A stretch of 64,000 bases of DNA, taken from contig JBMNKL010000003.1 of NCBI GenBank assembly GCA_050952225.1, positions 434,001 through 498,000 on the forward strand. Direction: 5' to 3'. A program made the translations under genes and the position numbers. Under the pieces are notes generated by a model. That model was not told the origin of the DNA. It did not search any database and was given only the letters and a program-made list of their open reading frames with translations. Below are positions 56,385 through 64,000 of this stretch, piece by piece (position 1 is the first letter of the stretch; each line of letters begins with the position of its first letter). This stretch comes from JBMNKL01 sp050952225 (GTDB lineage Bacteria > Bacillota > Clostridia > Acetivibrionales > DTU013).

Positions 56385-58196
56385 TTATATTGTAATATTC
56401 TTTATATCATTAAGTTTTTTTGTCAAATCATTCAGCTCGGACAACAAACTTTTTTTATCTCTTTCCGACAGCCTTTTCCTGTCTTTCAACCGCTCAAGCA
56501 CCTCTCTTCTTCTCATTTCCGTTCTCATAATTTCGATATCCTTAATTTTTCCCAAAACTGCCGTGCGATTATCATCACAGTGGCATTCGTCCTCCAAAAT
56601 CCTTGCAAATTCGCCCAAATCTTCGCCTGAAACAATATCCAGAAGCTCTGCAGGCGAAAACTCTTTCCGCTCGTCCAGTCTCTTATATATTATACCTGCT
56701 ATTCGCCGGTTCTCTTCCCAAATAAACTTATCAACATTAAAGTGCTCTTTTAGCGTATTATATATACTGTTATCAGTGCATAGCAACGATATTATAAACC
56801 GTTCCCCGTGCAATATCTTTTTTTCAATATCATCGACGGTTTCAGGCAATTGCTTCGCGGAACCCGCAATAATCTTGATTCCCTTATTTTTCCTTGTTTC
56901 CCTGCCCGTCCTTCTTAAAACTTCGGAGAGCATTGCTTCTTCCGATATTTCATATTCCCTGGATAATTTTTTTATGTACATTTCCCGTTCTATATTATTG
57001 CTAATATTAGCCAGAACACCGGCAACCTCATTCAGAAACGCAACCCTGCCCTCTGTTTCCGATATGTCATGTCTTGTTTTAATCAGCTTTACTTTATACT
57101 CAACAAGCGGCAGAGAGTTGTCAACCAGGTCGTTGAAACTTTTTGGCCCATTTTTCCGGATGTATTCATCAGGGTCTCTTCCATCCGGGATAACAACCAC
57201 CTTCACATTGCAGCCAATCCTGTCAAGAAGGTCAAGCCCTCTTAAAGTTGCCGCCTGGCCGGCTGTGTCAGGATCGAACGAGATAACTGTCTCTTCGGAG
57301 TACCTTTTCAGCAGGCGTCCCTGCCTCTCCGTCAGTGACGTCCCAAGAGACGCCACCACATTATTTATTCCCCCCTGGTAAAGAGATATAACATCCATAT
57401 AGCCTTCTACGACAATCAGCCTGTCTTTGCCTGCATTTTTAGCAAAATTCAAGGCGTACAAATTATTCCGTTTATTATACACAATCGTTTCCGGAGAATT
57501 TATATACTTAGGAGCCGAGCCCTCCAGCACTCTTCCTCCGAAACCGATAACATTATCAATTACGTCAAATATCGGAAACATCAGCCTGCCTCTGAACCGG
57601 TTAAGCAGGCGCCCGTCCCTGGCCCTTACAAAAATCCCGCTTTGAACCATCACCTCTTCATTAATGTCATTTGCCTTAAGATAATTGTATAGCCCGTACG
57701 ATTCCTCTTCCGAGTAACCGATTCCGAACTTCATGGCGGTTCGTTCGGTTATTCCCCTTTTTTTCAGGTATCTTGCGGCAGATTCATTTTTCTTTTTAAA
57801 CAAAGTGTCATTGAAATATTTCGCCGCCAGCCGGTTTGCCCGCAATACCTGCTGCTTTTTCCTTGCCAATTCCGCTCCGGCTTTATCACTGCCTTCCGGT
57901 AGAACAATTCTGGCCCTGTCCGCAAGGAATCTTACAGACTCAAAGTAGCTAATATTTTCGGCCAGTGATATAAAATGAAATACATTTCCGCCTTTCCCGC
58001 ATCCAAAACAGTAAAATATCTGTTTTACAGGTTCTACACTGAATGAAGGTGTCTTCTCTCTGTGGAAAGGGCAGAGGCCGAAATAATTCTTGCCCTTCTT
58101 TTCAAGTCTCACATATTCAGAAACAACATCTACAATATCGTTATTAATACGGATTTCTTCAATAATATCATCTGAATACCTGATAACACTCATCAT
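56385..58196 (-). CDS. dnaG: DNA primase DnaG
   Basis: The 603-residue primase has an N-terminal CHC2 zinc finger (CPFHREKTPSF...FYCFGCGKGG), a TOPRIM domain with the VEGYMDVISL acidic motif and the DPDTAGQAA segment, and a C-terminal helicase-binding domain (about 440-600). The start is one of two adjacent ATG codons after GAAGG. It is the upstream gene of the primase-sigma pair. Confidence 0.97.
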   Translation of the reverse strand: MMSVIRYSDDIIEEIRINNDIVDVVSEYVRLEKKGKNYFGLCPFHREKTPSFSVEPVKQIFYCFGCGKGGNVFHFISLAENISYFESVRFLADRARIVLPEGSDKAGAELARKKQQVLRANRLAAKYFNDTLFKKKNESAARYLKKRGITERTAMKFGIGYSEEESYGLYNYLKANDINEEVMVQSGIFVRARDGRLLNRFRGRLMFPIFDVIDNVIGFGGRVLEGSAPKYINSPETIVYNKRNNLYALNFAKNAGKDRLIVVEGYMDVISLYQGGINNVVASLGTSLTERQGRLLKRYSEETVISFDPDTAGQAATLRGLDLLDRIGCNVKVVVIPDGRDPDEYIRKNGPKSFNDLVDNSLPLVEYKVKLIKTRHDISETEGRVAFLNEVAGVLANISNNIEREMYIKKLSREYEISEEAMLSEVLRRTGRETRKNKGIKIIAGSAKQLPETVDDIEKKILHGERFIISLLCTDNSIYNTLKEHFNVDKFIWEENRRIAGIIYKRLDERKEFSPAELLDIVSGEDLGEFARILEDECHCDDNRTAVLGKIKDIEIMRTEMRRREVLERLKDRKRLSERDKKSLLSELNDLTKKLNDIKNITI

Positions 58197-58364
58197 CCTT
58201 CATCTTGTAAAAAGCAGCAGTGTATCATTATATCACAACTGGTCTGCCAGTCAATATTTTACTTGAACGGCAGCTTTAAAATACTTCTATTATTTGTTCG
58301 ACACTATTTTTTATATTCCTTCTTTTTAAGTAATTTTTATATCACTTGGCCACCCGTAAAATAA

Positions 58365-58398
58365 AGCCTCACCTTAAGCTGCACTTAAGATGAGGCTC
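58365..58398 (-). terminator. Terminator of the DUF6514-like gene
   Basis: On the minus strand AGCCTCATCTTAAG and CTTAAGGTGAGGCT pair across TGCAG with one wobble, followed by TTTATTTTA. It lies about 70 bases past the stop. The rest of the gap 58197-58470 shows nothing I can name. Confidence 0.75.
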
Positions 58399-58470
58399 CA
58401 AATGTAGTTTATTATATTCAACAGGGATAACCTTTTTTCCTTCACTTGATTTTAATTTTTTCCTGTTTTG

Positions 58471-58782
58471 TTACATTCCCAGCAAATCGTCCATAATGTA
58501 TGCCAGTGTCGATGGGGTAACCGTCTGTTCAGCCAGCAGTTCTACAAGACTCATAGTTTTTTTCTTGCTCGGGTAAACATTATAAAAATAGATGCTCTCT
58601 CCTAAAACGCCCTGCTGCTTTTTTTTAATCCCAACTCCGTAGGTTTTTTTAATATCATCAGTACCGGTGCTGTCTGTCACACTCTCAGTAAGATAGTATT
58701 CAAGCTCCATTATGTTTTCCACCTGGTAACCGGATTCACTACACTCAATCTCTACGCGCCTGTGTAAAAATTTGCTGACCAT
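58471..58782 (-). CDS. Small protein resembling DUF6514
   Basis: The 103-residue cytosolic protein begins MVSKFLHRRVEIECSESGYQ and ends with LVELLAEQTVTPSTLAYIMDD, a pattern I associate with the clostridial DUF6514 family. ATG 58782 is chosen because GAGGGGGG lies about ten bases upstream. It has its own terminator and so is probably monocistronic. The function is unknown. Confidence 0.65.
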   Translation of the reverse strand: MVSKFLHRRVEIECSESGYQVENIMELEYYLTESVTDSTGTDDIKKTYGVGIKKKQQGVLGESIYFYNVYPSKKKTMSLVELLAEQTVTPSTLAYIMDDLLGM

Positions 58783-58904
58783 ATTAACATAACCCCCCTC
58801 ATAGTTTTTCAATGTGCACTGCATATTATAACCTATTTATGCTATTTATCACATAAAAAAGTTTCGTTCGGTTTCATCAATTGTCACCACCATTCGACAG
58901 AATA

Positions 58905-58942
58905 ATAAAAAAACGACGGCTTATTCATGGACAAGCCGTCGT
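58905..58942 (-). terminator. Terminator of the HD-GYP gene
   Basis: On the minus strand ACGACGGCTT and AAGCCGTCGT form a perfect ten-pair stem, followed by a run of seven T's and TATTATT. It lies about 70 bases past the stop at 59013. Confidence 0.88.
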
Positions 58943-59012
58943 AATTTAATTGCTTTTAGCATAAATTTTCTTCGGGAAAGACATTATATTTACATCTTAC
59001 TGCCCTATATCG

Positions 59013-60050
59013 TTATACAAGCTCGATAATTCGAATATCCTTTTCCATGGAAAGGTCAATATACGAATTGTTTGATTTAACAATCGGTTTAGATATATTA
59101 TATGGGTTTATGTATACTATTTCGCCTATGCTTCCATTACTAAGTTTTACAAGGTCGCCTATATAATATGATGCGATATTTTTCAGGAAGACACTTACCA
59201 CCTTGTGATCAAGGACTCCAAAATAATCCTTTTCCATTGTTTCCATAACATTAATCGGACATATGTTGCCCCTGTAAGCTTTATCCGATGTCATGGCATC
59301 ATAAATATCCGCCACCGCGATTATTTTTGCAAAATTACTTATCTGTCCGGATTTCAGCCCTGAAGGATACCCCGAGCCGTCTTCCCTTTCATGATGCATA
59401 AGGATACCTTTTAAAATGTCATCGTCAAGACCTGGTATGCTGCGGGCAATCTCGTATCCGTAAACAGGATGCTTTTTTATTTTCTCAAACTCCTCGCTGC
59501 TAAGCGGACCCGGCTTATTCAGAATTTCCGGAGATATTTTTGATTTGCCGATATCATGCAGAAATCCTGATATGACCAGTGATTTAATCTTTTTATAATC
59601 ATATTTAAGCCATTTTCCAATAAGCATGACAAGGAGCGAAACATTTATGCTATGAGCATACAGGTATTTGTCGGCAGTGCGCAAATTATTGATGCAGTCA
59701 ACAATATCCCTGTTCTCATTTATCCTTGCAATTATCGAGTCTGTTACCTTGTTGACACTTTCGATGTCTACTTCTTTACCCAGGGAAATATCACGAAGAA
59801 TGTTTTTAACCACGGACATGTTTTCATTGTATTGCGCGTTGAATAATTCACTGCTGCTTGCGGTTATCATATCGCCAGCATCTTCGTAAATCTTAATTTT
59901 CACCAAATCAAGTTTCCGTATACGGTCGATAATATACTCGTCCAGTATCGTATTTTCCGCCACGATGACTGCTCCGTATTCATTATATATGTCTTCGGCG
60001 ATACGCATTCCAGGTTTGCAATTTTGCATGCTCACGAAGACCTTTTTCAT
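59013..60050 (-). CDS. HD-GYP domain protein, probable cyclic-di-GMP phosphodiesterase
   Basis: The 345-residue protein has an N-terminal uncharacterised part (about 1-110) and an HD-GYP domain (about 120-290). The latter has AHSINVSLL, GFLHDIGKSKI, HHEREDGSGYP (the GYP motif) and DIYDAMTSDKAY. It would degrade cyclic-di-GMP to pGpG or GMP if active. The residues needed for metal binding look intact. No membrane or receiver domain is visible. It is a single gene with its own terminator. Confidence 0.9.
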   Translation of the reverse strand: MKKVFVSMQNCKPGMRIAEDIYNEYGAVIVAENTILDEYIIDRIRKLDLVKIKIYEDAGDMITASSSELFNAQYNENMSVVKNILRDISLGKEVDIESVNKVTDSIIARINENRDIVDCINNLRTADKYLYAHSINVSLLVMLIGKWLKYDYKKIKSLVISGFLHDIGKSKISPEILNKPGPLSSEEFEKIKKHPVYGYEIARSIPGLDDDILKGILMHHEREDGSGYPSGLKSGQISNFAKIIAVADIYDAMTSDKAYRGNICPINVMETMEKDYFGVLDHKVVSVFLKNIASYYIGDLVKLSNGSIGEIVYINPYNISKPIVKSNNSYIDLSMEKDIRIIELV

Positions 60051-60286
60051 ATGGCATCTCCCAAGCTATATTTATATAACATTCCTAGTATTATTTTAAC
60101 ATAAATTATTTAATTTTAACAATTAAGTTGCCCTTTAGATTCCTTTATTTATCGATAGCTATATTTACTGCTGCAAGTCCGGTTTAAATTATGCTGGGAA
60201 AGATTATAAGTTGATGTAAATAGGATATTATGTTAACATAAATATAAATCATTGAAATTTGTTTTACCTGAAAGGCGGAACACATA

Positions 60287-60559
60287 ATGCAGTCAAATCA
60301 GCCAAACCGGACTAAATACATTAAGAAAATAATTACGGCTTTCGGCGAAATACATCCGCTTCCCAAGGCTTTATTGAAATATGGGGTTTATGCTTTTCTT
60401 GGGTTGCTTTCAATAGGTTCGGTCATGGTATTACTTAATAATACAGTCTTACCATATAACTCATATCATGACATGGTATCAAAGGAAATAGTAAAAACAA
60501 GCTTTGTAATTGCTGCCGAAGTAATCATTGGCAGCCTGGCAATTGACTTTCATTTTTAA
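60287..60559 (+). CDS. Small membrane protein of unknown function
   Basis: The 90-residue protein has a basic N-terminus and two hydrophobic segments (about 31-52 and 70-88). ATG 60287 follows GAAAGGCGG. It is transcribed away from the HD-GYP gene. I recognise no family, and the short C-terminus ends DFHF just after the last helix. It may be a real gene because of its start signal and uninterrupted membrane pattern. Confidence 0.5.
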   Translation: MQSNQPNRTKYIKKIITAFGEIHPLPKALLKYGVYAFLGLLSIGSVMVLLNNTVLPYNSYHDMVSKEIVKTSFVIAAEVIIGSLAIDFHF

Positions 60560-60616
60560 AAGATAATTCTTCGATTCATGCTGTCTGGAGAAATATTAAA
60601 TATCCTCCCGCCTTAT

Positions 60617-60645
60617 TGAAAAAAGCCGGTACATAAGTACCGGCT
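60617..60645 (-). terminator. Terminator of the secD-secF pair
   Basis: On the minus strand AGCCGGTAC-TTAT-GTACCGGCT is followed by TTTTTTCAAT, a strong Rho-independent terminator about 40 bases past the secF stop. Confidence 0.9.
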
Positions 60646-60683
60646 CCTGCCTGTTGGCTTGCATAGTTTACACTTTTTTAGTT

Positions 60684-61639
60684 CTACGCTTTTGCAGGTT
60701 TGCGCGATATTTTCTTTTTTATTTTCCTTTCCTGCCACATCATGTAAAGCGGGCTTGCTATAAACAAGGTTGAATAAACGCCGCTTATGATGCCTGCTGC
60801 CATCGGAAGCGAAAATTCCCTGAGTGCCTGGATGTTGAATACCACGGCGAAAACAAAGAGCGTCAGTACGCTTATAAGAGTGGTGATTGAAGTATTTATA
60901 GACCTTGACAGAGACTGCAGCACGCTCTTGTTAACCAGCTCGCGGACAGGCATTTTTTTATTAAGCCTGCTATTTTCCCTTATCCTGTCATATATTATTA
61001 TAGTGTCATTTATGGAATACCCGATAATAGTCAGGGCTGCTGCTATAAACGACTCGTTGAACGGAAGCATGAAAACAATATAAACCACGAACATAACCAT
61101 GACATCATGAATAAGCGCAACCACGGCACATACGCCTGCCGACAGGCCGTGCATCGCCCTGAATCTCCACCATACATAAAGTACTATGAGTACAGAGGAA
61201 CACAATACGGCATATAAAGCGTTTGTTCTCATCTCTTTTCCAATAAACGGCTCTGCGCTATTGCAATGTCACGCCCGCATCCTTGTCAATATTGAATTCT
61301 GCTCTCAGTGCGTCAAGCACCTTTGCCCGCTCATCATCATTCAGCGTATCGCTGCTTCCTATGTTCAGCACCATTAGATGAATTCTTTCATCACTGTCTT
61401 CAACGTTTATCGTTGAAGATTTTTGCACTATTGCCTTTCTTGCCGATTGCCTCCATTACGATATCGGCAGCTTTTTCCGTATCAAACTTGTCGTCCGGCA
61501 TCTCAACCTGCATTATTGTTCCACCCTGGAACTGTATGTCAAGCTGCAAGCCGTTTACAAAATAGCCGACAACTCCTGCCAGTAATATAATTGCTGACAA
61601 TGCAAAATAGTAATACTTTTTACCCATCAAATCTACCAT
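60684..61639 (-). CDS. secF: Protein translocase subunit SecF, frame broken twice
   Basis: SecF, with SecD, uses the proton or sodium gradient to help preprotein release outside the membrane. The N-terminal helix (about residues 8-28) is followed by LDIQFQGGTIMQVE, the conserved FxGG region. The C-terminal half has five membrane segments including AALTIIGYSINDTIIIYDRIREN, quoted in part. Breaks near 61432 and 61262 split the outer loop; the joined protein is about 318 residues. The secD stop lies 12 bases upstream. Confidence 0.9.
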
Positions 61640-61651
61640 GCCTGCACCTCC

Positions 61652-62960
61652 TTATACGCCATACAGCCAGGGCTTTTTGGCTATATCATAACTTGTGACC
61701 GATTTCATCATTATCCTTGTAAGTGTCACTGCGGTTAAGAAACTGAGAACGACACCGATAAATAGCGTGTAAGCAAATGAAACAATCGTGCCCGTACCAA
61801 ATATATAGAGTATTACCGCTGTGATAAGCGTTGTTATGTTCCCGTCGACTATTGCCGCAAACGCCCGCTTAAACCCAAGATCGACGGCTGCACGCAATGT
61901 TTTGCCCGAACGGAGCTCTTCCTTTATCCTCTCATATATGATAACATTTGCGTCTACTCCCATTCCGGCCGACAATACTATGCCGGCAAGTCCCGGTATT
62001 GTCAGCGTAATGCCCAGCCAGGATATGGCAAGCAATGTAAACATAGCAAGCGAAAACAGAGAAATGGATGCTATCAATCCGGGAAGCCTGTAATAAATAA
62101 TCATAAAAAGGCATATCAGCACAAAAGCTACTTTAAATGCGTTTATCGTAACATTAAGCGCTCCCTTGCCGAGCATCGGGCTTATTGCCTTGACCTGTCT
62201 CGCTACAAGCCTGAACGGCAAAGCGCCCGCCCTTATTGTATCGGCCAGGTCCTTGGCCTCGGCTGCCATCCTTGGCCGATTTATCGCCCCCAAGCGTAAT
62301 CACGGCATTGCCGTCCGTAATATGCTCTTGTACGATCGGGGCGGAAATGAAATCGTCATCCATGAAAATTGCAATAGGTCTTCCAACCAAGCGCTTCGTT
62401 GCATCTGCAAATTTCGTTTTGGCTTCGCTGCTCAAATCAAGCGCGACCATCGTCCTGCCGGTATTCGAATCCATTACAGCCGTTGCGTCCAAAACATCGG
62501 TCCCCTGGATTATTATCTTTCCTGTCGGCAGGTATTTGCCATCGCTGTCGACCTTGTCCTCATCAACTTCCTGGAATGTCAGCAGGGCTGTCCTTCCTAT
62601 TTTCTCCAAGGTCTTATCAGGGTTGAAATCTGTCTGTCCTTCTGCCCATGGTATCCTTACAATAATTCTGCCGGCATTTGAATCGACTATAATATCCCTG
62701 TCAAAGATATGTTCCTTGTCAAGCCTTTTGCCAATAATAACCTTGGCGGTGTCAAGCTCCTTCTGTGTCGGTATTCTAGCCCGCCTTCTGTATCGGCATA
62801 AAGCATTGCATCGATTCCGCCGTTTATATCAATACCGGGTACAATCTCATTAACACCCGGTACCGGGATGCCGAAAAAATTGCCGGCGAAGCAAATGTAT
62901 GTCATTACGGCTATCAGGGCAAGAACGAGGAAAAGCTTCAGCCCGCTGTAATCCTTTCAT
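61652..62960 (-). CDS. secD: Protein translocase subunit SecD, frame broken three times
   Basis: SecD begins at ATG 62960 behind GGAGGAATT and reads MKDYSGLKLFLVLALIAV after one extra G near 62954 is removed. The outer P1 domain holds GIDINGGIDAMLY. After breaks near 62772 and 62287 the membrane part continues with GIVLSAGMGVDANVIIYERI and GNITTLITA, the SecD motifs. Joined length is about 435 residues. It sits in the scfB-HD-secD-secF order seen in Clostridia. Confidence 0.9.
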
Positions 62961-63078
62961 CTGTAAAATTCCTCCTTTTTTCTAAACCGCATGAAGTTAT
63001 TATATATCTATAGTTTTAGTGAGTCAATACTAATTGCTTCCGTTAAACAGGATGCGACGGGTTTCTCAAAACAATTTG

Positions 63079-63738
63079 TCATATAAGCTTGGAACCGTTG
63101 ATAAACAATTGGAATTGGAGGCCGAGAAAGTCCGCGGCTCTTCTGTTCATGGTCATCCGATCCAGGAATATTTCAAAATAATCCATGACAGGACAGATGG
63201 CGGTATCGATAATCAGGTTCAAATCAGCCGTCTTGGCTTCTTTGTTGATTATAATCCGGGATTTCTCAACAGCGTAGTTTACCCTGTCATGAATGTCAAA
63301 TGAAGCAACGTCAGTATTCATGACCCTGCTCCTGTGCACATCCGATTTATCCGCCAGTATCAAGGCGGCTGAAATGTTGCTTACGGCCGTACCCGTACGC
63401 TCATCGTGGTTTCCTATTGCTTTCATGATCTCTGCCGCATCCATGTAGTCCATACCCATCTTCGTAAGTATATGGTAAGCCATGATTGCCCCGGTATGGG
63501 CATGGTCATTCCTGTTTACCGCGTTCCCGATATCATGAAGGTAACCGGCTATTTTTGCCAGCTCAACTTCTTTTTCCGGGTATCCAAGCTGTTCCAGTAT
63601 ACGTCCTGCAGTTTTTGATACAAGCGTTACATGCCTGAATGAATGCTCGGTATATCCAAGCACTCGCATCTGCGTCTCAGCAATGTATAAAAATGTCTTT
63701 ACTTCTTCATTATTGCTTACGTCTTTTACAGTAATCAT
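63079..63738 (-). CDS. HD-domain phosphohydrolase between scfB and secD
   Basis: The 219-residue HD-domain protein has the metal motifs FRHVTLVS (first His), GYLHDIGNAV (HD) and IGNHDERTG, plus LADKSDVHR (last Asp). The reading frame is intact. It lies between the radical SAM maturase gene and secD, a position seen in many Clostridia. The substrate is unknown; a nucleotide phosphohydrolase is likely from the family. Confidence 0.85.
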   Translation of the reverse strand: MITVKDVSNNEEVKTFLYIAETQMRVLGYTEHSFRHVTLVSKTAGRILEQLGYPEKEVELAKIAGYLHDIGNAVNRNDHAHTGAIMAYHILTKMGMDYMDAAEIMKAIGNHDERTGTAVSNISAALILADKSDVHRSRVMNTDVASFDIHDRVNYAVEKSRIIINKEAKTADLNLIIDTAICPVMDYFEIFLDRMTMNRRAADFLGLQFQLFINGSKLI

Positions 63739-63780
63739 TTTTCCTCCCGGTATTTAATCCTTGGCTAATCCGGTATTTTT

Positions 63781-64000
63781 TCAACTGCTTACGTCCGATT
63801 CCGCTGCTTTCGCCCAAATAGCGCATTCCACTCTTTTTCGTTCCAGCTCGCATCCAATGCCATAAGGCCTGTCAATACACCCGTTATAGTGCCAGTCATT
63901 GGCCGCGCATCCACCGCTGCAGAAGAATTTGGCCCAGCACTTGACGCATTCGGGTACTGAATAGATATTCCGGCTTGCAAACATGTTCCTGATATCCTGG
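63781..64000 (-). CDS. scfB: C-terminus of a SCIFF-type radical SAM peptide maturase (SPASM domain), cut by window edge
   Basis: The last 72 or so codons run in from the right edge. They carry PECVKCWAKFFCSGGCAA, then YNGC, YGIGCELERKRVEC, the cysteine pattern of the auxiliary-cluster (SPASM) domain of radical SAM peptide maturases. The details (WHYNGCIDRPYGIG) fit the SCIFF maturase (CteB-like), which forms thioether bonds in a six-cysteine peptide. HD-secD-secF downstream supports this. The peptide gene would lie just beyond the right edge. Confidence 0.8.
   Translation of the reverse strand, partial: QDIRNMFASRNIYSVPECVKCWAKFFCSGGCAANDWHYNGCIDRPYGIGCELERKRVECAIWAKAAESDVSS

Overview
The window reads as a chromosomal segment of an anaerobic Gram-positive clostridium. 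The best guess is the Acetivibrio/Ruminiclostridium side of Clostridia. The evidence is a LexA/YneA-type SOS pair with GAAC-N4-GTTC boxes, YlqG/YlqH and TepA/YlzJ in their Firmicutes contexts, SLH-anchored surface proteins, a class A RNase P RNA, and the C-terminus of a SCIFF-type radical SAM maturase followed by HD-domain, SecD and SecF genes. The taxonomic placement is inference from gene content and order only.

Layout. At 1-8.9 kb (+) lie the tail of an unrecognised gene, a NagZ-like glycosidase, then miaB-mutS-mutL-miaA-hfq. At 9-10.1 kb lexA and a yneA-like gene diverge from a shared SOS-box region. At 10.1-13.8 kb (-) are an SLH-GH18 surface protein and a membrane GT-C/TPR protein. At 14-18.8 kb (+) is a five-gene envelope operon: NEW3 protein, ABC ATPase, ABC permease, ECF sigma factor and a membrane regulator. 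At 19-24.7 kb (+) are nifZ-type desulfurase/thiI, a VanW protein, a DUF2225 protein and an AIR-synthase-like protein. At 24.7-29.1 kb (+) are a glycine riboswitch with glyA, rarA, a small membrane protein and a LarA-like protein. At 29.2-32.6 kb (+) is iscR-iscS-iscU-mnmA. At 32.6-41.3 kb are a PHP phosphatase, an M18 aminopeptidase, an LCP protein, a Xer recombinase, a GntR regulator, an aminotransferase, an M19 dipeptidase and yraN.

From 41.3 to 45.5 kb (-) runs the conserved rplS-rbgA-rnhB-ylqG-ylqH block. A wreck of an IS lies at 45.6-45.8 kb. Then come a TPR membrane protein, ftsK/spoIIIE, ylzJ and tepA, with two inverted copies of a roughly 220-bp TA-flanked repeat on either side of ylzJ-tepA. 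Then come rnpB, nif3, trmK, two tRNAs, a ferritin-like protein, rpoD and dnaG; small regulatory proteins follow, and the segment ends with secF-secD-HD-scfB.

Two themes stand out. First, tRNA modification is heavily represented: MiaA and MiaB for ms2i6A, ThiI with its own desulfurase for s4U, MnmA next to IscS for s2U34, and TrmK for m1A22. Second, about thirty reading-frame breaks interrupt conserved housekeeping genes, in patches at 0-8.6, 23-28, 35 and 61-63 kb, with none seen at 9-22.9 or 36-60.6 kb. Sequencing or assembly error is the simplest explanation. The coordinates below therefore span whole genes across the breaks.
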